Origin: Chloroflexota bacterium
GTDB taxonomy: Bacteria; Chloroflexota; Anaerolineae; Aggregatilineales; Phototrophicaceae
Direction: 5' to 3'
Length of the DNA stretch: 64,000 nucleotides
Assembly (NCBI GenBank): GCA_016223085.1
Contig: JACRPS010000002.1
Span: 60,063 to 124,062 of the forward strand
Shown here: positions 58,421 through 64,000 of the stretch, piece after piece
How positions within the stretch are numbered: the stretch's first letter is position 1
Layout of the letters: the number at the start of each line of letters is the position of its first letter
Position numbers and translations under genes: made by a program
The notes under the pieces: model-generated
Told to the model about the DNA's origin: nothing
Databases searched by the model: none
Seen by the model: only the letters and a program-made list of their open reading frames with translations

Positions 58421-58927
58421 TTATGCCTTATGGTCGTCATACCAGGGGGGAACATCATGACGCGAACCGTCGGGGTAGATGTATTCGATGGTGCGGATCT
58501 GGTTGTGAGCGGGCAGGTAAGGCTGAAGATGCTCATCGAGTTTCATCAGGCGGTCAAGCAGTTGCGAGAGTGCCAGCACCCGTTGATAGGGCGAAGATGA
58601 GGCCATACCGCGCTGGAGTTCCGCCGAGAGCGTGACCAGTTCGCGCATGATCTGGCGGCGCAGGAAGGCCAGCGCGTCCAGGTCGTTTTCGAATTCGGGA
58701 ACGGTTTCGGCCTGATCGTCTGCTGGCGATAATGGCGGATTTTGCTGCGGCAAAACAGGGCATTGCGGTTGCAGAACACTTTGCTGCAACCAGAGCTGAC
58801 GTCGCCAATCGTAGAGGGTACGGGATGAGACACCCGTTTGCAGGCTGGTCAGCAGGATGTCGTTATTGTTGGCCTGCAAGGCGGCCAGGGCGGCGGCACG
58901 AGTTTCCGGCGAATATTTCTTTGGCAC
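58421..58927 (-). CDS. HTH DNA-binding protein, transposase/terminase-small-subunit-like
   Basis: 168 residues from GTG 58927 (AAAGGAA upstream). The N-terminus PKKYSPETRAAALAALQANNNDILLTSLQTGVSSRTLYDWRRQLW is a homeodomain-like helix-turn-helix of the kind in IS3 OrfA or phage terminase small subunits. Then a Gln/Pro linker, and a helical end LALSQLLDRLMKLDEHLQPYLP...YIYPDGSRHDVPPWY. No transposase catalytic gene or terminase large subunit is beside it. Hairpin arrays start 50 bases away. An orphan of a mobile element is the guess. Confidence 0.55.
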   Translation of the reverse strand: MPKKYSPETRAAALAALQANNNDILLTSLQTGVSSRTLYDWRRQLWLQQSVLQPQCPVLPQQNPPLSPADDQAETVPEFENDLDALAFLRRQIMRELVTLSAELQRGMASSSPYQRVLALSQLLDRLMKLDEHLQPYLPAHNQIRTIEYIYPDGSRHDVPPWYDDHKA

Positions 58928-58978
58928 AGGCGTTCCTTTCGTCGTCAGTCTAGAGACTACCATCCAAGCGTAGCACAA

Positions 58979-59630
58979 GTGTTCGATTAAAGGGTGAACA
59001 AATGTGTAAACATTTGTTCAGTTTCCGGTTGTCGGAGAAAAACGGGAGATCATTCATGATGCCAGCAGCGCCAGGCATTCAAAACGCCTGACTAATCCCA
59101 GGCGGGAAGTCCCTGAAGGGAGTCTCGCGTACCGTCGCCAACCCCTTCAGGGGTTTCTCAAACGGCATACCGTGCCCCATACGTACCAACTTAAGCCGTT
59201 TGCGCCGCCAGGGGTTCAAACCCCCGGCTGAACCCGGCAGCCTGAAGGCTGCTGAAAGCCCACTGAAGGGGCTTCTTAGCCGTTGGTTTGCGGTTGCCAA
59301 CCCCTTTAGCGGGCCTGGCAGTTTGGTAGCCGGACGCTTGAACGCCTGGTGACGCAGGCTGTATCACTAAGACGCCAGGGGTTCAAACCCCTGGCTGAAC
59401 CCGGCAGCCTGAAGGCTGCTGGAAGCCCACTGAAGGGGCTGTTTAGCCGTTGGTTTGCGGGTTCCAACCTCTTTAGCGGGCCTGGCACTGTGGTAGCCGG
59501 ACGCTTGAACGCCTGGTGACGCAGGCCGGATCACTAAGTTGCTGCATATGGGGCACGGCATGCCGTGCCCCTACCGGCAGATAAAAGAGGTTTACGGATA
59601 GGTTCCAAACTGTTCTTCGCGCGCTTTGCG
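58979..59630. repeat. Two long hairpin-array copies and a palindrome
   Basis: 650 bases without a real gene. Two near-identical blocks (59205-59360 and 59375-59540) each run: GCCAGGGGTTCAAACCCCTGGC-type hairpin, GGCAGCCTGAAGGCTGCT, AAGCCCACTGAAGGGGCT, TTAGCCGTTGGTTTGCGG, CCTTTAGCGGGCCTGGCA, and GGACGCTTGAACGCCTGG. At 59550-59571 lies the palindrome GGGGCACGGCATGCCGTGCCCC. ORFs on both strands across it are repeat coincidences. Confidence 0.8.
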
Positions 59631-60779
59631 TCACATCTCCGCGAGAACCTTGCGCGCGATCACCAGCCGTTGAATCTCGCTCGTGCCTTCGCCAATCGTC
59701 ATCAGCCGCTGGTCGCGGTAAATCCGCTCCACCGGGAATTCCCGGCTGTAACCGTAGCTGCCGTGAATCTGAATCGCGTTCCGGCTCACTTTCTCGGCCA
59801 CTTCGCTCGCCATCAGTTTCGCCATCGCCGCCGCCCTAGAGAAGTCCCGCCCCTGGTCTTTCAGCCAGGCCGCGCGGTAGACCATCAGGCGCGCGGCTTC
59901 GATTTCCAGCGCCGCGTCCGCGATCATCCACTGAATCGCCTGGTGCTCGGCAATCGGCTTGCCAAACGTCCGGCGCTGCTTGGCGTACTTCACCGCTTCC
60001 TCGAACGCCGCCTGCGCCAGCCCGACGCTCAGCGCGCCGATGCTGATGCGCCCGTTGTCAAGCGTCTGCATCGTCTGGTAGAAGCCGCGCCCTTCGTCGC
60101 CCAGCGTGGCGTCCAGTGGCACGCGCACCTCGTCGTAACTGAGCATCTGCGTGGGCGAGCCTTTCAGCCCCATCTTCTTTTCCGGGGGGTGAATCGTCAG
60201 CCCGTCGGTTTGCGGTTCCACGAGAATCATGCTAAACCCGCGCGTGCCGGCCTCTTTGTCGGTGCGCGCCAGCGTTATGATGACCGGCGCGTATTTGGGG
60301 TTGGTAATCCAGGCCTTACTGCCGTCAATAATCCAGCTATCACCCTCTTTCACTGCGCTGGTCCGCACCCCGCCTGCCAGGTCCGACCCCGCGCCCGGCT
60401 CGGTCAAGGCCAGCGCGCCCAGGTGATTGCCGCTGGTCAGCTTCGGTAAATAGCGTTCTTTTTGGGCGGTCGTGCCCCAGTGGGTGATCGGCCCACAGCA
60501 CAGGCCGTTGTGCGCCGAGACGGACAGCGCGGTTGACCCACACGCCCGCCCCAGTTCCTCGACCGCAATCGAGGCGCTGACCGTGTCCAGCGCCGCGCCG
60601 CCATAGTCTTCCGGGACCTGCAAACCGGTCAGGCCGAGCATCGGCATCTTCTGAATCGCCTCCCAGCGCAGTTCGCCGGTTTCGTCCACCTGCGCCGCGT
60701 AGGGTTTCACCTCGCCCTCGCAAAAATCGCGCACCGCGCGCTGGTACATCTTCTGTTCCTGTGTCAGTTCAAAGTCCAT
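59631..60779 (-). CDS. Acyl-CoA dehydrogenase
   Basis: 382-residue short/medium-chain-type acyl-CoA dehydrogenase. Visible: GALALTEPGAGSDLAGG, SWIIDGSKAWITNPKYA, QRRTFGKPIAEHQAIQW, GSYGYSREFPVERIYRD, and the catalytic glutamate in TIGEGTSEIQRLVIARKVL. It is an ordinary active member, separate from the cluster at 10-20 kb. A branched- or short-chain substrate is possible. Confidence 0.92.
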   Translation of the reverse strand: MDFELTQEQKMYQRAVRDFCEGEVKPYAAQVDETGELRWEAIQKMPMLGLTGLQVPEDYGGAALDTVSASIAVEELGRACGSTALSVSAHNGLCCGPITHWGTTAQKERYLPKLTSGNHLGALALTEPGAGSDLAGGVRTSAVKEGDSWIIDGSKAWITNPKYAPVIITLARTDKEAGTRGFSMILVEPQTDGLTIHPPEKKMGLKGSPTQMLSYDEVRVPLDATLGDEGRGFYQTMQTLDNGRISIGALSVGLAQAAFEEAVKYAKQRRTFGKPIAEHQAIQWMIADAALEIEAARLMVYRAAWLKDQGRDFSRAAAMAKLMASEVAEKVSRNAIQIHGSYGYSREFPVERIYRDQRLMTIGEGTSEIQRLVIARKVLAEM

Positions 60780-60849
60780 TTTTTACAACCCGCCTTTGCC
60801 ATTTCCGCCGTTTCGATTACTATACATCGTGCGTATAAATCTTAGCTAT

Positions 60850-60940
60850 CACTTGTAGTCTTTAGTCCATAGTCGGAAGACAGAACTTTCCGAGCGCGCT
60901 GACTAACGACTTATGACTAACGACTGACGACTGACGACTA
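60850..60940. repeat. Heptameric GACGACT tract abutting a start codon
   Basis: TTGTAGTCTTTAGTCCATAGTCGG and then GACTAACGACTTATGACTAACG, GACTGACGACTGACGACTATGG. The last unit runs into the ATG of the TPR gene, so that gene has no ordinary ribosome site. Confidence 0.7.
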
Positions 60941-61485
60941 TGGCTCTCAACCGACGCCTGGGACTGAACCGCTACGAAGCGGACGAATATTACCGGCTGG
61001 CGCTCGACGCCTACCGCAAAAACCGGCTGGACGACGCTATTCTGAATATGGATGAGGCGCTGGCGCTGCTGCCGACCAAGTCGGAATATCTGGCCGCGCG
61101 GGGGTTCTTCTATCTGGAAGATGGCGTTATAGACAAGGCGCAGGCTGATTTTGACGCGGCGCTCAAACAGCACCGTTATGAAATGCTGGCGCACTACGGG
61201 CGCGGCATCATCGCCTACCGCGAGAAAAAATGGGCGGAGGCAGTGGCGCATTTCAGCGAGGCGTTCCGCAGCGACCCGAAACGCCCAGAGACGATGTATT
61301 ATCTGGCGCTGGCCTTCCACCACAACCGGGATAACGACAGCGCCCGGCGCTGGATGGAGCAGGCCGCTAACGCCTTCGCCGGCGTGGACGAACGCCGCCG
61401 CGCCGACGCGCAGCGTTGGCTGCGGGAGTTCCAGAAGATTCTGGACAGCAAACCACCACAGCCACGCCTGCCCGGCGCTGAGTAG
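60940..61485 (+). CDS. TPR-repeat protein
   Basis: 181-residue helical-repeat protein with three or four TPR units: YYRLALDAYRKNRLDDAILNMDEALAL, LAARGFFYLEDGVIDKAQADFDAAL, ALAHYGRGIIAYREKKWAEAVAHFSEAF-like and MYYLALAFHHNRDNDSARRWMEQA. A scaffold for protein contacts. The start ATG is the end of a heptamer tract and lacks a ribosome site, so the true start could be internal. Stand-alone. Confidence 0.75.
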   Translation: MALNRRLGLNRYEADEYYRLALDAYRKNRLDDAILNMDEALALLPTKSEYLAARGFFYLEDGVIDKAQADFDAALKQHRYEMLAHYGRGIIAYREKKWAEAVAHFSEAFRSDPKRPETMYYLALAFHHNRDNDSARRWMEQAANAFAGVDERRRADAQRWLREFQKILDSKPPQPRLPGAE

Positions 61486-61494
61486 ACCAAAGTG

Positions 61495-61612
61495 CCGCCA
61501 GGGGTTCAAACCCCTGGCGGAAGTGGGCAGCCGTACCCTTCAGGGTATGGCGGTGCGAGTCAAAACGTTAAGTTGCTGCATGTAGGGCGCACGGCGGTGC
61601 GCCCCTACCGTA
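61495..61612. repeat. Short hairpin array and palindrome
   Basis: CCGCCAGGGGTTCAAACCCC-type hairpin, GCAGCCGTACCCTTCAGGGT and GTAGGGCGCACGGCGGTGCGCCCCTAC (61582-61608) between the TPR and SDR genes. Confidence 0.7.
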
Positions 61613-61635
61613 TCCATCACTCAGGGTGATACAGT

Positions 61636-62415
61636 ATGGACTTCGCCAACCGGAATTTTATTGTTACCGGCGCGGCCAGCGGGATTGGTCTGGCAACGGC
61701 GCGACTGCTCAAGCAGCGCGGCGCGCGGCTGGCGTTGTGGGATCGTAACGCCGAGGCGCTGGAACAGGCCGCGCGTGAACTGGATGCCCGCGCCATGTGT
61801 GCAGACATCACCCTGGCAGACGACGTGCAAGCGGCCATTGACGAAAGCACCAGCTACCTGGGCGCGCTGAACGGCGTGGTTCATTCGGCGGGCGTGCTGC
61901 ACGCGGCCACGTTCCACGACGCGCCACTGGAAGCGCACCGCCGCACGGTCGAAGTGAACCTGATCGGCACGATTAACGTGGCTTATGCTGCCCTGCCGCT
62001 GCTCAAGGAGTCGCGCGGGTCGCTGGTGCTGGTGGCGTCCACCGCCGCTTTTTACGGCCCGCCAGAATATACGTCCTACGGCGCGAGCAAAGCCGGCGTG
62101 CTGAACTTTGCCCAGGCGTTGAGGGTGGAACTGGCCGGGACGGGGGTGCACGTTGGCGTGGTCTGCCCGCTGTTTGTGTCATCGCCGATGCTACACGGCT
62201 ATAATGGCAACACACGCCTGCTGCGCAGCCGGTCGCCACTGGTGGACGTGCGTCCGCCGGAAGCGGTCGCGTCCGCCATTCTGGATGGCATCGCCCGCCG
62301 CCGGTTTATGATCTGGCCGGGCTGGAAGCCGCGCCTGATCTTCTGGCTGTCGCGTTATGCCAGCGCCCTCGGCCATCCTCTGAGTGTGATGACCTACCAC
62401 CAGGGTGGGGGTTAG
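61636..62415 (+). CDS. Short-chain dehydrogenase/reductase (membrane-associated)
   Basis: 259-residue SDR. TGAASGIGLATARLL (NAD motif), LWDRNAEAL (Asp, NAD preference), HSAGVLHAA, VLVASTAAFYG, YTSYGASKAGVLN (catalytic Tyr/Lys). The C-terminal WPGWKPRLIFWLSRYASALGHPLSV is hydrophobic, as in DhrS7-like SDRs that contact the membrane. Substrate unknown. CAGGGTGAT before ATG. Confidence 0.87.
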   Translation: MDFANRNFIVTGAASGIGLATARLLKQRGARLALWDRNAEALEQAARELDARAMCADITLADDVQAAIDESTSYLGALNGVVHSAGVLHAATFHDAPLEAHRRTVEVNLIGTINVAYAALPLLKESRGSLVLVASTAAFYGPPEYTSYGASKAGVLNFAQALRVELAGTGVHVGVVCPLFVSSPMLHGYNGNTRLLRSRSPLVDVRPPEAVASAILDGIARRRFMIWPGWKPRLIFWLSRYASALGHPLSVMTYHQGGG

Positions 62416-62685
62416 ATTTAGGCACGGGCAAGGGGCGGCGCGTTGAATTAAAATTATTACGAGGGTGGGGGCAACCGGGTGTGATTGCCCTGACGATTCT
62501 TGTAGGGACACGATAGATCGTGTCCCTATACGTACCAATTTAAGCCGTTTGCGCCGCCAGGGGTTCAAACCCCTGGCTGAACCCGGCAGCCTGAAGGCTG
62601 CTGAAAGCCCACTGAAGGGGCTTCTTAGCCGTTGGTTTGCGGGTTCCAACCCCTTTAGCGGGCGTGGCACTTTGGTAGCCCGCCG
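62416..62685. repeat. Palindrome and hairpin array before the rmlC-like gene
   Basis: Palindrome GTAGGGACACGATAGATCGTGTCCC at 62502-62526, then a hairpin-array copy at about 62555-62680. That copy breaks off after TTTGGTAGCC, directly before the next gene start. Confidence 0.8.
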
Positions 62686-63222
62686 GTGCGGGCGGCGCAG
62701 CACATCGAAGGCGTGTATACCGTGCCGATTCGCGTGTTTGAGGATGAGCGCGGGCGCTTTATGGAAACCTTCCGCCGCAACTGGTTCCCGTGGATTGACT
62801 GGGAGCGCCTGCAAGCCAACCGTTCCGACAGCAGGGCGGGGGTGCTGCGCGGTCTGCATTATCATCACCAGCAGGTGGATTACTGGTACGTGCCGAAGGG
62901 GCAGATTCGCGCCGCGATGGTGGACCTGCGCCCGTCGTCGCCGACGTATATGGCAAAGTACGTTCTCGACATCGGTGAAGAAAACAACATCGGCGTGTTT
63001 ATCCCGATTGGTGTGGCGCACGGTTTTCTGGCGCTGACCGAGGCGACGCTGATGTACATGGTCAACAATTATTATGACGGCGGCAAGGACGAACTGGGCG
63101 TGGCCTGGAACGACCCCGACATCGGCCTTGATTGGGGTGTCACGATTCCGCCGCTGCTGTCCCCCCGCGACCAGCGCAACCCGTTTCTGCGGGATATTCC
63201 GCCGGAGCAGCTACCGCGCTAA
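62686..63222 (+). CDS. rmlC: dTDP-4-dehydrorhamnose 3,5-epimerase-like protein
   Basis: 178-residue cupin of the RmlC family, which epimerises dTDP-4-keto-6-deoxyglucose. GVYTVPIRVFEDERGRFMETFR is the N-terminal family motif; RAGVLRGLHYHH has the catalytic H58; VPIGVAHGFLALTEATLMYMVNNYYDG contains the second His and the Tyr. IGLDWG and LSPRDQRNP end the family. GTG at 62686 immediately follows a repeat array, so promoter or first codons may be displaced; no ribosome site. No other rml genes are close. Confidence 0.85.
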   Translation: MRAAQHIEGVYTVPIRVFEDERGRFMETFRRNWFPWIDWERLQANRSDSRAGVLRGLHYHHQQVDYWYVPKGQIRAAMVDLRPSSPTYMAKYVLDIGEENNIGVFIPIGVAHGFLALTEATLMYMVNNYYDGGKDELGVAWNDPDIGLDWGVTIPPLLSPRDQRNPFLRDIPPEQLPR

Positions 63223-63884
63223 CGGGCTATGTATCTATCCATAAACCCTTCGCAGGGGCACGGCATGCCCCATACGTACCAACTTAAGCCGTTTGCGCCG
63301 CCAGGGGTTCAAACCCCTGGCTGAACCCGGCAGCCTGAAGGCTGCTGGAAGCCCACTGAAGGGGCTGTTTAGCCGTTGGTTTGCGGTTTCCAACCCCTTT
63401 AGCGGGCGTGGCATGAAGGGGCTGTTTAGCCGTTGGTTTGCGGTTTCCAACCCCTTTAGCGGGCGTGGCACTTTGGTAGCCGGACGCTTGAACGCCTGGT
63501 GACGCAGGCCGTATCACTAAGTTGCTGCATATGGGACACGGCATGCCGTGCCCCTACCGACAGATAAAAGAGGTTTACGGACAGGTATTATATCAGTGTA
63601 GATGAAGGGTAGGGGCGCACGGCGGTTCGCCCCATCTGCGCCAAGCTGAGGCTCTGGCGGCGCCGCCGGACGCTGAAAGCCGTCCGGCTGCACGGAAAAG
63701 CCACCTGAAGGTGGCTCAAGTCGGCAGCTATTCACGCTTCAGCCCGCTGGAAGCGGGCTTACCTGGAACAGTCCAGGCTGGGGCTTGCTTCCGAACGGGG
63801 ACGCATGTCCCCTGAGTGAAAACCCCAGGCGGCGTAAACGGCTAAACCTGTTATACACGGGGCGAACCGCCGGTTCGCCCCTAC
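63223..63884. repeat. Long hairpin-array region with a perfect 57-bp tandem duplication
   Basis: No real gene. Includes an array copy at about 63298-63520 in which a 57-base unit (63357-63413, beginning TGAAGGGGCTG and ending GCGTGGCA) is repeated exactly at 63414-63470. Further: palindrome GGACACGGCATGCCGTGCCC (63535-63554), GTAGGGGCGCACGG/...GCCCC (63609-63633), other hairpins and GGGGCGAACCGCCGGTTCGCCCC (63860-63882). Confidence 0.8.
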
Positions 63885-64000
63885 ATGCAATTCGTTGCCG
63901 ATGCCACCTTAGTGGCGCTGATACGGCCTGAAGGTGCGATTTTGACGCTGCTGGCGGTGGGGGCGGTGGCGTTTCAAATTTGGCGCAAACGTGTAGGGGC
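63885..64000 (+). CDS. Partial membrane-protein reading frame at the edge
   Basis: An ATG right after the last palindrome opens a frame of 38 codons: MQFVADATLVALIRPEGAI then LTLLAVGAVAFQIW, a hydrophobic segment, then RKRVG encoded by another palindrome start (GTGTAGGGGC) at the window edge. LIRPEG resembles a GT39-type loop, so it may be a fragment of such a gene. Evidence is weak and it may be non-coding. Confidence 0.25.
   Translation, partial: MQFVADATLVALIRPEGAILTLLAVGAVAFQIWRKRVG

Noticed and set aside
59306..59561. Repeated small ORFs (for example GLNPW, LPAAFRLPGS wording) on the minus strand of hairpin arrays
   Set aside because: They recur because the DNA repeats recur; hairpin structure explains the sequence, and frames shift between copies.
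63357..63470. CRISPR-like repeat
   Set aside because: The unit is a 57-bp direct tandem duplication without spacers; no cas gene is present. Heptamer tracts likewise lack spacers.

Overview
This 64 kb window is GC-rich bacterial chromosome, most likely from Chloroflexota, class Anaerolineae or a close relative. The taxon is an inference from gene content (Uma2-type proteins, a phosphatidylcholine-synthase-like enzyme, GT39-like membrane proteins, no outer-membrane genes) and from very many dispersed short palindromes and hairpin arrays. No rRNA, tRNA, CRISPR array, phage or intact insertion sequence was recognised.

Layout. 0-10 kb: an FAD desaturase, two tandem nucleoside 2-deoxyribosyltransferase paralogues, a lipoprotein cytochrome c, a PKD-domain secreted protein, a class I glutamine amidotransferase, an MFS exporter with a DUF433 gene in front, a class V aminotransferase relative and a TIM-barrel isomerase. 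10.5-20.1 kb: a minus-strand fatty-acid beta-oxidation locus (TetR regulator with a perfect 24-bp palindrome at its promoter, SDR dehydrogenase, two acyl-CoA dehydrogenases, FadB-type bifunctional enzyme, thiolase) that contains a membrane-anchored TIR-domain gene and an orphan antitoxin-like gene. 20-32.8 kb: GT39-like membrane proteins carrying in-frame palindromic repeats, HAD phosphatases including a SerB-like enzyme, a phosphatidylcholine-synthase-like gene, a DUF4139 protein, an AT-rich WD40 gene, SerA and lipoproteins. 33-36 kb: the translation operon infC-rpmI-rplT with a clear promoter and a probable non-AUG infC start, then an rRNA 2'-O-methyltransferase. 36-39.6 kb: a tandem array of four paralogous membrane-anchored cysteine-containing proteins, interrupted by a Uma2 gene; the fourth copy is mosaic. 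39.7-50 kb: dihydrolipoyl dehydrogenase with a hairpin over its ribosome site, aldo/keto reductase, P1 peptidase, glycosyltransferase 2, stand-alone receiver, methionine aminopeptidase, TAP-like hydrolase and NUDIX hydrolase. 50-52 kb: rho and efp as an operon. 52.3-57.3 kb: Crp/Fnr regulator, queF, ferredoxin, DUF2249, an NnrS-like membrane protein and a ClC channel with CBS and TrkA-C domains. 57.5-64 kb: CcmC-like protein, an HTH protein, a third acyl-CoA dehydrogenase, TPR protein, SDR and an RmlC-like epimerase, separated by long arrays of hairpin repeats.

Functionally the window holds lipid catabolism under a TetR regulator, serine synthesis (serA and a serB-like gene), core translation and termination factors, and a possible redox or nitric-oxide-response group. 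The non-coding part is dominated by three dispersed repeat classes: (i) 24-30 bp palindromes (GTAGGG...CCCTAC type), some inside coding sequences or supplying stop codons; (ii) heptameric CAGTCAT-like tracts; (iii) composite hairpin arrays of 100-250 bp. The strongest leads are the paralogue array with its mosaic member, the TIR gene inside the beta-oxidation operon, coding palindromic elements, and the structured lpd leader.
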